Positions 1-5,571 of a DNA stretch of 8,169 nt are shown here, piece after piece. How positions within the stretch are numbered: position 1 is the first letter of the stretch; each line of letters starts with the position of its first letter. The notes beneath the pieces are model-generated. The model had not been told where the DNA came from. It saw only the letters and a program-made list of their open reading frames with translations, and did not search any database. The translations under genes were made by a program, and so were the position numbers. This DNA comes from Anaerolineae bacterium (GTDB lineage: Bacteria > Chloroflexota > Anaerolineae > JAFGEY01), in contig JAFGIE010000133.1 in the NCBI GenBank assembly GCA_016929775.1, positions 1-8,169 of the forward strand, in the 5' to 3' direction.

Positions 1-13
1 ATCCAGCAGCCAT
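1..13 (-). CDS. Possible 5' end of a leftward gene (four residues visible)
   Basis: An ATG on the minus strand at 13-11 is followed by codons for Met-Ala-Ala-Gly before the window ends. It lies about 25 nt downstream of the predicted start point of the consensus promoter at 45-73, so a gene running out of the window to the left is expected. The upstream sequence (GAGAAAG directly against the ATG) is a poor ribosome binding site compared with other genes here, so the true start may lie outside the window. The product cannot be identified. An autoregulated repressor or a sugar gene are only guesses from the promoter-operator arrangement. Confidence 0.3.
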
Positions 14-23
14 CTTTCTCGTG

Positions 24-35
24 TGATATATATCA
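24..35. promoter_or_regulatory. Perfect 12-bp palindrome, possible second operator
   Basis: TGATATATATCA is its own reverse complement. It lies just downstream of the predicted leftward transcription start (about 38) and 3 bp from the larger palindrome at 39-53. Two adjacent AT-rich palindromes at a consensus promoter in otherwise GC-rich DNA suggest a repressor site. A chance AT-rich palindrome cannot be excluded. Confidence 0.4.
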
Positions 36-38
36 GTT

Positions 39-53
39 TGGTATATTATACCA
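39..53. promoter_or_regulatory. Palindromic operator overlapping a -10 box (GntR-like)
   Basis: TGGTATA-T-TATACCA is a perfect 15-bp palindrome with one central base. It covers the TATAAT of the leftward promoter, where a bound repressor would block RNA polymerase. The half-site TGGTATA resembles operators of GntR-family regulators of amino-sugar and hexuronate genes (NagR/DasR-type and UxuR-type sites). Assignment to GntR is inference from this resemblance. No regulator gene is visible in the window. Confidence 0.5.
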
Positions 54-73
54 TCGAGAGGGCTGCGTGTCAA
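45..73 (-). promoter_or_regulatory. Consensus sigma70 promoter reading leftward
   Basis: On the minus strand, TTGACA (plus 73-68) and TATAAT (plus 50-45) are separated by exactly 17 bp, a full match to the sigma70 consensus. The start point is predicted near 38. A perfect palindrome covers the -10 box and a second lies at the start point, so this looks like an intrinsically strong promoter held under repression. Its gene lies mostly outside the window. Confidence 0.75.
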
Positions 74-157
74 ACGGTTTTCTGCTGGGAATGGGCAGCG
101 CTTTCCGGGAGAGCCCGGGCGTGGGGTGTGTGGGAGGCGCCAGCGGCGACCATGATC

Positions 158-194
158 GACGAGCGCCAGAGTTGCCCAAGCTCTGGCGCTCGTC
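158..194. repeat. Perfect 14-bp inverted repeat (hairpin or cruciform) in intergenic DNA
   Basis: GACGAGCGCCAGAG (158-171) and its exact reverse complement (181-194) flank a 9-nt spacer. Stability is terminator-like, but no T-tract follows the stem on either strand: the plus strand continues AAAAGG and the minus strand GATCAT. No gene is seen ending here. It separates the leftward promoter at 45-73 from the rightward operon. A weak or Rho-assisted terminator, an insulator or the scar of a lost gene are possible. The rest of 74-329 shows no credible coding signature. Confidence 0.6.
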
Positions 195-329
195 AAAAGG
201 AGGAGAAGATTGTGCACATATAATAACATAACGAACGCGATCCTGCTCGACGCTAAACCTACGCTTTCCCTACGCTCGTACGTCGTCAGGGCCCTCTGCA
301 GCTTCCCGCTTCTACCTCCGGCGCCGAGC

Positions 330-358
330 TTGCCCGGGGGGTGCGAGTTCGCTATAAT
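330..358 (+). promoter_or_regulatory. Sigma70 promoter for the acyltransferase-transporter operon
   Basis: TTGCCC (330-335), a 17-bp spacer and a perfect TATAAT (353-358) predict a start near 365. It lies 172 bp upstream of the GTG at 531 and is followed by an AGGAGG ribosome binding site at 397-402. It is the only good plus-strand promoter seen before 531, so it probably drives the remnant at 415-530 and the two genes after it. Confidence 0.65.
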
Positions 359-396
359 CCTGGGCACGCGCGTACGTCCGGATCTGCCCGGGGGGC

Positions 397-402
397 AGGA
401 GG
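397..402 (+). promoter_or_regulatory. Ribosome binding site without an intact gene behind it
   Basis: AGGAGG lies 12 nt upstream of an ATG at 415. It is the best Shine-Dalgarno match in the leader, whereas the real gene start at 531 has none. It marks where an upstream gene or leader peptide begins. Confidence 0.5.
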
Positions 403-414
403 TGGGACCACGAC

Positions 415-530
415 ATGCCGCTCAAGACGCCAAGATCGCCCTGCTCAAGCTGCACGTGCTCGACGTACCGCGCGCCCCGATCGACCAGGTCGCCTGGCGC
501 AACGCGGGGCGCGTGCTGGGGTTGTCCTGA
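415..530 (+). pseudogene. Frame-broken coding remnant, possibly an amidohydrolase C-terminus
   Basis: From about 420 to the TGA at 528-530, the frame shared with the downstream GTG uses G or C at nearly every third position. It reads as plausible protein ending in VAWRNAGRVLGLS, which resembles the C-terminal helix of amidohydrolase-2 (TIM-barrel) enzymes; that resemblance is from memory and tentative. No start codon in this frame fits the ribosome binding site at 397-402. The ATG at 415 is in the +1 frame and reads a 39-codon Ser/Arg/Cys-rich ORF to a TGA at 532-534. One extra base near 427 would join ATG 415 to the good frame. Likely explanations are a gene that lost its middle, or a frameshifted small gene. 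Alternatively, the 415-534 ORF is a leader peptide whose stop overlaps GTG 531. Confidence 0.4.
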
Positions 531-1334
531 GTGACGCACGAGCGCGCCTCTCGCCGCCCGCGCTACCCGCTGCCTCTGCCGACAGCCGCAGGCATGGCGT
601 GGGCGGCGGTCGCGGGCTCCGGGGGAGCGCGGCGTCGCTCTTTTCGGTCTGACGCGCGCGCCTTCGTGTCGAGGCTGCGCCCGCCGCTGCGCGTGCTCGG
701 GCGCGCACACGTGCTCCGTGACGGGCCCGCCCTGCTGACGATCAACCACTATGCCCGTCCCGGGTTCCAGGCATACTGGCTCGCGCTCGCCGTCAGTGCG
801 ACCGTGCCCGTCGACGTGTACTGGAGCATGACTGCCGCCTGGACCTACCCGGACTGGCTGCGCGCGCACACGGTGACGCCGCTGACGCGCTGGCTCTTCC
901 GGCGCCTCGCCCGGGCGTACGGGTTCACGACCATGCCGCCCATGCCGCCTGACCCGCGGGACGTGGTCGCGCGTGCGGAGGCAGTGCGCCGCGTGCTCGC
1001 GTACGCGCGGCTGACGCTCCGTCCCGTGATCGGGCTGGCGCCCGAAGGGGCGGATGCCCCGGGCGGTGTCCTCGCTGCTCCGCCGCCGGGCGTGGGACGG
1101 TTCATGCTCCACCTCGCACAGCGGGGGATGCCGGTCGTGCCGGTTGCAGGATTCGAGTCCGAGGGCGCGTTCTGCCTCCGGTTTGGGCCATGCTACCCGC
1201 TCCAGGTACCCTCTGGCACGCCCGCGCCCATGCGCGACGCGCAGGCGAGCCAGATCGTGATGCAGCACATCGCCGCGCTGCTCCCCGCACGCCTGCGCGG
1301 CGCCTATGCCGGTCTTGAGGAGGACGGTCGATGA
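531..1334 (+). CDS. PlsC-like lysophospholipid acyltransferase family protein
   Basis: The 267-residue product belongs to the family that transfers acyl groups to glycerol-phosphate-type acceptors at the cytoplasmic membrane. The core begins near residue 50. INHYARPGF (71-79) matches acyltransferase motif I, APEGAD (170-175) matches the PEG motif, and VPVAGFE (203-209) resembles motif IV. Motif I is normally HX4D; here His73 is followed by Gly78 where the catalytic-dyad Asp should be, so the activity or true acceptor is uncertain. The first 45 or so residues are basic and low in complexity. The GTG start directly follows an upstream TGA and has no good ribosome binding site, so translation is probably coupled to upstream reading; ATG 594 is an alternative. 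Its stop overlaps the transporter start (ATGA), so both are co-translated. The family call is fairly secure; the substrate is unknown. Confidence 0.8.
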   Translation: MTHERASRRPRYPLPLPTAAGMAWAAVAGSGGARRRSFRSDARAFVSRLRPPLRVLGRAHVLRDGPALLTINHYARPGFQAYWLALAVSATVPVDVYWSMTAAWTYPDWLRAHTVTPLTRWLFRRLARAYGFTTMPPMPPDPRDVVARAEAVRRVLAYARLTLRPVIGLAPEGADAPGGVLAAPPPGVGRFMLHLAQRGMPVVPVAGFESEGAFCLRFGPCYPLQVPSGTPAPMRDAQASQIVMQHIAALLPARLRGAYAGLEEDGR

Positions 1335-2782
1335 AGCGCATGCGGTGGTACGACTTGCTCTTTGTGAACCTCTTTTGGCTGGGCCTGAACGTGCGCAACA
1401 ATGCGGTCGGCACGATCTTTACCCCGTACCTCGTGGACCAGTTCGCGCCCTCGGCGGCGCGCAACACGGCGCTGGGCGTGGTGCGCACCGCTGGTCTGAT
1501 CATCGCCATGCTGGTCCAGCCCGCTGCGGGCTTGCTCAGCGACCGCTGCACGTCGCGCCTGGGTCGACGTAGGCCCTACATCCTGGTCGGCGTGCTCCTC
1601 GACCTGGTCTTCATGGCGTGCTTTATCGTGGTCCCCAACTACTGGAGCCTGCTGGTCGTCATGCTCGCGATCCAATTCTCGGCAAACATCTCCCACGGCG
1701 CGCTCCAGGGCCTGATCCCCGACCTGGTCCCGGAGGCGCAGCGCGGCGTGGCCTCTGCGATGAAGGCCATTCTCGAGCTGGTCCCGCTGGTCCTGCTCGG
1801 CCTGACCATCGCCCCGCTCGTCGGCGCGGGACGGTTCAACCTCGCCGTCCTGGTCACTGGGGCGATCGTGCTGCTTCTCATGCTGCTGACCTTGATGCTC
1901 GTCAAAGAGGAGCCGATCGACCGCCCGCCCGACGTCCCGCTCCGCCCGACGATGCTCCGTGTCCTCGGCATGCTTGCCGGCATCGGCGTCGGCGCCGCCG
2001 CTGGGCTTCTGGGAGGGGGCGCGGTGGGCGGGATGGTCGGCCTCGTCGCCTGGGCGGTCGCGGGTGGGGAGATCGCGCTGCGCGTCGGCGTCGCGGTCGG
2101 CGGGATCGTCGCCATGGCGGTCGCCGTGGTCGCCGGCGTGTGGGGCGGCGCCCTGGCGACGATCGGGAGGGATGCCCGCGCCAAGCCGTCCTTCACCTGG
2201 TGGATGGTCAACCGTCTCATGTTCCTCGCCGCCATCACGTCGATCCAGCACTTTGCCGCGTTCTTTATCATGTACGCTTTTGAGGTCACCCGCGAACGCG
2301 CGGCAGCGATGACCGGCACGCTCATGATGGTCGTCGGGGGCTTCACGCTCCTCAGCGCGCTTCCTGGCGGGTGGCTTGCGGACCGGATCGGGCAGCGGCG
2401 CCTGATCGCGCTCGCCGGGGTGCTCGCCGTGCTGGGGACGGTCGTCCTGCTCGGCACGATCTGGGTGCCGCGCCTGCCATTGGTCTACGTTGCCGGGTGC
2501 ATCCTGGGGCTCGCGGCGGGCCTGTTCATGACCAACAACTGGGCGCTGGGCACGCGCCTCGTCACGTCCGAGGAGGCGGGGCGCTACCTGGGCATCTCGA
2601 ACCTGGCGGGCGCCGGGGCGGGCATCATCGGGTCTGGGATCGGCGGTCCCGTCGCCGACTATCTCAACGGCGCCGTGCCGGGGCTCGGCTACTTTGGCAT
2701 CTTTTGCGGGTATGCCGTGCTCTTTGCCCTGAGTGTCGTCAGCTTGCGGGGGATCAGGGCCCTCGGCCCAAGCGAGACGTAG
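1331..2782 (+). CDS. MFS transporter, GPH/SLC45-like sugar:cation symporter
   Basis: This 483-residue integral membrane protein probably imports a sugar or glycoside with a cation. GLLSDRCTSRLGRRRP (67-82) is the loop 2-3 motif in the form seen in GPH and SLC45/sucrose transporters (RxGRRRP), and GGWLADRIGQRR (346-357) is its repeat in the C-terminal half. Hydrophobic segments fit six helices in 1-192 and six in 290-472. Between them, residues 208-278 form a Gly/Ala/Val-rich stretch long enough for two further helices, where most MFS proteins have a hydrophilic loop. The ATG overlaps the acyltransferase stop by 4 bp and has GAGGAGGA at 1317-1324. A hairpin follows the stop. Membership of the superfamily is secure; substrate is inferred from the motif and from nearby glycosidase and deacetylase genes. 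Confidence 0.85.
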   Translation: MKRMRWYDLLFVNLFWLGLNVRNNAVGTIFTPYLVDQFAPSAARNTALGVVRTAGLIIAMLVQPAAGLLSDRCTSRLGRRRPYILVGVLLDLVFMACFIVVPNYWSLLVVMLAIQFSANISHGALQGLIPDLVPEAQRGVASAMKAILELVPLVLLGLTIAPLVGAGRFNLAVLVTGAIVLLLMLLTLMLVKEEPIDRPPDVPLRPTMLRVLGMLAGIGVGAAAGLLGGGAVGGMVGLVAWAVAGGEIALRVGVAVGGIVAMAVAVVAGVWGGALATIGRDARAKPSFTWWMVNRLMFLAAITSIQHFAAFFIMYAFEVTRERAAAMTGTLMMVVGGFTLLSALPGGWLADRIGQRRLIALAGVLAVLGTVVLLGTIWVPRLPLVYVAGCILGLAAGLFMTNNWALGTRLVTSEEAGRYLGISNLAGAGAGIIGSGIGGPVADYLNGAVPGLGYFGIFCGYAVLFALSVVSLRGIRALGPSET

Positions 2783-2783
2783 C

Positions 2784-2825
2784 CCTGGGACAGGGCTCGG
2801 CGTCGTGTGGTCGCCCTGTCCCAGG
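2784..2825. terminator. Convergent hairpin terminator (13-bp perfect stem)
   Basis: CCTGGGACAGGGC (2784-2796) pairs perfectly with 2813-2825 around a 16-nt loop. It starts 1 bp after the transporter stop and ends 9 bp before the stop of the convergent GH4 gene, so one structure could serve both strands. Neither side has a T-tract, so it would be a non-canonical or assisted terminator. Confidence 0.6.
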
Positions 2826-2834
2826 CAACTGGAC

Positions 2835-4121
2835 CTACTCGAACGCCGGCAGGTAGGCGCGCTGCAGGTCGAGCATTTCGTCCAGCAGCTTTTCGGCTTC
2901 CACGATGCTGTTGACGACCGGGTCCATCAGCAGGGCCTGCATGAGCAGCCGCTTCGATCCGGTGCGGTACGCCTCGGTGACCGTCCGCTGGATCGAGATC
3001 TGCGTGCGGATGTAGGTCGCCTGTGGCTCGGGGATCTCGCCCACTGCGATCGGGTGGATCCCGGCGCCGTCCGCATAGGCGGGCACCTCGACCACGGCGT
3101 CCTCCGGCAGGTTCGAGATGTACCCCTCGCGGTTCATCACGTTCACTGCGTCGTGGCGCCCGCGCCGGTCCAGCTCGATGTCACAGATCACGGGCGCCGC
3201 GATCTCGCCCGACCGGCGCAGAGCGCGCTCGTCCAGGGGCGCGCCTGCCAGGTAGGGGGCGGGGTCGAACCCTGGGGCGGGCGCTCCGTCGCTCACCGCG
3301 CGGCGCTCCAGCCCGTAAGGCCACCGCACTCCGGTGAACTCGGCGCCATAGGGCACGTACTCGCCGATGTGGTCGTCCGACTTGTAGGTTAGCCACCCAA
3401 AGTGGTCGATGAACTTTTTCCAGAGCGAGGGCGGGAACGAGTCGTCTGCGCGCACCCGCGCCAGGAGCCCCGGCAGCAGGTCATCTCCCGTCTCCAGGTC
3501 GATCGCGCTCAGGATCGCGTAAAAGTGGTTCATGCCCGCCGACGTGACCTCCAGCCGCTCCACGGGCACGCCCAGGTAGGCGGAGATAAAGCCGATCGCC
3601 GAGAAGACGCCGTGGCACAGTCCGACCGCCCGGACCTGGGTCAGGCGCAGGATCGCGTCGAGCACGCGCGCCTCTGGGTTCGTGTAGTTGAGCAGGAGCG
3701 CGTCTGGACAGAGGCGCTCGACGTCGGCGCAGATCGGCATGATCAGTTTCAGGCTGCGCAGCGCGTGAAAGAGCGCCCCCGGGCCCCCGTTCTCGCCCAG
3801 GGGATGGCGGAACCCGTGGCTCAGCGGCACGCGAAAGTCCTGTTCCCACAGCGCATAGCGGTGGACCGCTACTGCCGTCAGCACGTAGGACGCGCCGGGC
3901 AGCGCCTCGGTGCGGTCGGTGGTGCGCGTGACCAAGGCGTCACTGCCCACGTGGTCGCGGACCAGGAGCGCAAACCGGTACATCTGTTCCAGGGCCTGCT
4001 CGTCCACGTCTACCAGGCACAGGTCCATGCCGCTGCCATAGAGTCCCTCCGAGCGCAGTAGGTCGACGATCATCCCGCGCCCGAACGACATGCTCCCTGC
4101 GCCGATCACGACTGTCTTCAC
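2835..4121 (-). CDS. GH4 family NAD-dependent glycosidase (alpha-galactosidase/alpha-glucosidase type)
   Basis: The 428-residue product is a cytoplasmic family 4 glycosidase. The family uses NAD+ and a divalent metal to cleave glycosides by transient oxidation at C3. Residues 7-13 (GAGSMSF) begin the Rossmann NAD site, and NYTNPE (145-150) matches the conserved NP loop. Cys169-His170 (GLCHG) and Asn198-His199 (GMNHF) supply the expected metal ligands; SDDHIGEY (248-255) matches the region with the catalytic Tyr. Length is typical. The GTG at 4121 is chosen because it sits 4 nt after GGAGGAGGAA and begins MKTVVIGAGS, as is usual for the family. An ATG at 4157 overlaps the upstream stop as ATGA and would add 12 basic residues. 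The gene is second in an operon after the PIG-L deacetylase. The exact sugar and linkage cannot be read from sequence. Confidence 0.87.
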   Translation of the reverse strand: MKTVVIGAGSMSFGRGMIVDLLRSEGLYGSGMDLCLVDVDEQALEQMYRFALLVRDHVGSDALVTRTTDRTEALPGASYVLTAVAVHRYALWEQDFRVPLSHGFRHPLGENGGPGALFHALRSLKLIMPICADVERLCPDALLLNYTNPEARVLDAILRLTQVRAVGLCHGVFSAIGFISAYLGVPVERLEVTSAGMNHFYAILSAIDLETGDDLLPGLLARVRADDSFPPSLWKKFIDHFGWLTYKSDDHIGEYVPYGAEFTGVRWPYGLERRAVSDGAPAPGFDPAPYLAGAPLDERALRRSGEIAAPVICDIELDRRGRHDAVNVMNREGYISNLPEDAVVEVPAYADGAGIHPIAVGEIPEPQATYIRTQISIQRTVTEAYRTGSKRLLMQALLMDPVVNSIVEAEKLLDEMLDLQRAYLPAFE

Positions 4122-4153
4122 GTTCTTCCTCCTCCGTCCCGATCTCGGTTGTC

Positions 4154-5125
4154 TCATGCCCGCAGCGGCGTCCCGTCGACGATCGACCCCTCCGGCGGCT
4201 CACCAGGCGAGAGGGGTGGGTACACGCGCAGGAAGGCGTTCGTGCCCAGGAACTGGCGCTGCCCCGCCGGAAGCTCGGCCCACGAGGGGAGCGCGAATTG
4301 GCTGCGATGCGCGCTCAGCGCTTCGAACACCTGCTCTGCCAGGTGCGGCGCCGAGAGGGTCAGGCTGGGCTCGTACACGGGCACGCCCATCTCGTAGCGC
4401 GCCTGAGCGATCGCGTTCTGCACGCGCGCCGCCCGATCGGGCCTGCCCTCGTACAGCCCGCCCCAGTACAGCTTGTGCGGCGCGTGCGGCTCCAAGCCCG
4501 CTTTGCCGTGCTCGGGCCACACCTCGTCGCGCCCGCTGAGATAGCAGGCGACCGTCGCCGCGTGGTGGACCATGATGTGCTCGTTGTGCCCATAGTTGCC
4601 AAAGGGCTCCATCGTCACGACCACGTCGGGCCGCTCGGCACGGATCGCCCGCACCGCTGCCTCGACGAGGGGCGCCAGGGGCCCGTTGCGCCAGTCATAG
4701 CCCTCTACCGCGGGCGGCACGCCGAACGCCAGGGCGCCCAACGCGCGCACTGCGGCAACGTGGTCTGCCCAGCGATGGCCCGGCTGCAGACCGTCGAACC
4801 AATTCGTGTTGATCGGGATCTCGCGCTCGTGGCGCACCACGCGCCCATGGATCGGGCCCAGCATCTGGATCATCTCGCCGTTGCGGAAGCCCAGGAACCG
4901 GACGCGATCGACGCCCAGTACCCGCGCGGCGGCGTGCAGCTCCTCCTCGCGCACCGCCGGCGCCCAGCCCGGGCGGGCATAGTTCTCGCCCTTGGTCGCG
5001 CAGGCGATCGCTGTCTCGACCCGGTCGGCGTAGGTCTCTTTGAGGTCCAGGAAGGCGGCGCCACAGAGCGTGATCTCGTCGTCGGGGTGTGCGGTCAGCG
5101 CTAGGATGCGGACGGGCGTCGGCAT
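4154..5125 (-). CDS. PIG-L/LmbE-family zinc N-deacetylase
   Basis: The 323-residue cytoplasmic protein belongs to the GlcNAc-PI de-N-acetylase (PIG-L, MshB, BshB) family, which removes acetyl groups from amino-sugar substrates with a zinc ion. AHPDDE at 12-17 gives His13, Asp15 and Asp16 (zinc ligands and base). TKGE (44-47) and REEELHAAARVLGV (59-72) are typical. GHNEH (179-183) stands for the HPDH motif, with His183 the likely third ligand. The stretch 85-150 between these motifs is longer than in MshB-type enzymes and may shape the acceptor site. ATG 5125 has GAGGAG at plus 5137-5132, spaced 6 nt. It is the first gene of the operon and ends 32 bp before the GH4 GTG. Pairing with a glycosidase suggests a free or glycosidic N-acetyl sugar as substrate (inference). 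Confidence 0.88.
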   Translation of the reverse strand: MPTPVRILALTAHPDDEITLCGAAFLDLKETYADRVETAIACATKGENYARPGWAPAVREEELHAAARVLGVDRVRFLGFRNGEMIQMLGPIHGRVVRHEREIPINTNWFDGLQPGHRWADHVAAVRALGALAFGVPPAVEGYDWRNGPLAPLVEAAVRAIRAERPDVVVTMEPFGNYGHNEHIMVHHAATVACYLSGRDEVWPEHGKAGLEPHAPHKLYWGGLYEGRPDRAARVQNAIAQARYEMGVPVYEPSLTLSAPHLAEQVFEALSAHRSQFALPSWAELPAGQRQFLGTNAFLRVYPPLSPGEPPEGSIVDGTPLRA

Positions 5126-5193
5126 GTGTGTCTCCTCAGTCCGTGGGGCGCAGCGCCGGCGACGGGTGGGGCCTGCCAGCGCACGGTAGCCCG

Positions 5194-5221
5194 ATTATAG
5201 GCCCTTCGACCGACGTGTCAA
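5194..5221 (-). promoter_or_regulatory. Consensus promoter of the PIG-L/GH4 operon
   Basis: On the minus strand, TTGACA (plus 5221-5216), a 16-bp spacer and TATAAT (plus 5199-5194) predict a start near 5187, giving a leader of about 60 nt before ATG 5125. The short inverted repeat GACGT(5)ACGTC (5212-5226) covers the -35 box. The 11 bases CGTGTCAAACG (5214-5224) recur exactly around the -35 of the promoter at the left edge (66-76). Confidence 0.7.
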
Positions 5222-5268
5222 ACGTCCTACCCGAGGCTATCGACGTCTCGTGCGAGGCTGTTGTACAC

Positions 5269-5302
5269 AAGCAAGAGGCCCTCTCTGTGGGGAGAGGGCC
5301 TC
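5269..5302 (-). terminator. Intrinsic terminator of the tRNA-Gly gene
   Basis: GAGGCCCTCTC (5275-5285) pairs perfectly with 5292-5302 around a 6-nt loop. Read on the minus strand, the 11-bp stem is followed by TTGCTTGTGT, a moderate T-rich tail. It lies 10 bp beyond the tRNA 3' end and separates the tRNA from the PIG-L promoter. Confidence 0.75.
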
Positions 5303-5312
5303 GTCCTGTGAG

Positions 5313-5384
5313 AGCGGGTGACGGGATTTGAACCCGTGGCCGCCTGCTTGGGAAGCAGATGCGCTACCACTGCGCTACACCCGC
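5313..5384 (-). tRNA. tRNA-Gly (anticodon CCC)
   Basis: The minus strand folds into a complete 72-nt cloverleaf. The acceptor is GCGGGTG/CACCCGC, the D-stem GCGC/GCGC with loop AGTGGTA, the anticodon stem TCTGC/GCAGG with loop TTCCCAA, the variable loop 5 nt, and the T-arm ACGGG-TTCAAAT-CCCGT. Anticodon CCC reads GGG glycine codons, and the discriminator T fits bacterial tRNA-Gly. CCA is not encoded. It is a single gene with its own promoter and terminator. Confidence 0.97.
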
Positions 5385-5396
5385 AACTAGGGCACG

Positions 5397-5425
5397 ATTA
5401 TACCCGATCTCTGGCTTGCGCGCAA
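5397..5425 (-). promoter_or_regulatory. Promoter of tRNA-Gly
   Basis: On the minus strand, TTGCGC (plus 5425-5420), a 17-bp spacer and TATAAT (plus 5402-5397) place the start about 6 nt before the mature 5' end of the tRNA. The short leader and good -10 box are typical for a tRNA gene. Confidence 0.75.
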
Positions 5426-5475
5426 ATCTGCCATCGCGCCCACCCAATCATCCCCTGCACTCATCCATTCGGACG

Positions 5476-5505
5476 ATGACGGCTCACCCAGGTCTGCCGT
5501 ATACT
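5476..5505 (+). promoter_or_regulatory. Probable promoter of the YdjC-like gene
   Basis: ATGACG (5476-5481), an 18-bp spacer and TATACT (5500-5505) give a moderate sigma70 match with a start near 5512, about 60 nt before the GTG at 5572. It is divergent from the tRNA promoter. CTAG-GT-CTAG (5504-5513) lies at the start point and could be a weak operator. Confidence 0.5.
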
Positions 5506-5571
5506 AGGTCTAGCTATGGGGTTGCTTCCGATCGGGTGCGACTGGTACGAGCCAACGCGAGGAGGTATACC

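Noticed and set aside
219..224. TATAAT as a rightward -10 box
   Set aside because: No acceptable -35 box at 15-19 bp upstream (AAAAGGA region) and no extended -10; the promoter at 330-358 is far better.
91..230. Small ORF from ATG 91
   Set aside because: No ribosome binding site, spans the 158-194 hairpin, and its sequence has no protein-like character or codon bias.
312..1268. Long open frame on the minus strand (318 codons)
   Set aside because: Antisense to the acyltransferase with Arg/His/Gly-rich, low-complexity sequence typical of GC-rich shadow frames; no ribosome binding site or recognisable motif.
1304..2251. Long minus-strand open frame (315 codons) opposite the transporter
   Set aside because: Its charged Asp/His/Arg-rich composition mirrors a membrane-protein gene read backwards; the plus strand has clear MFS motifs.
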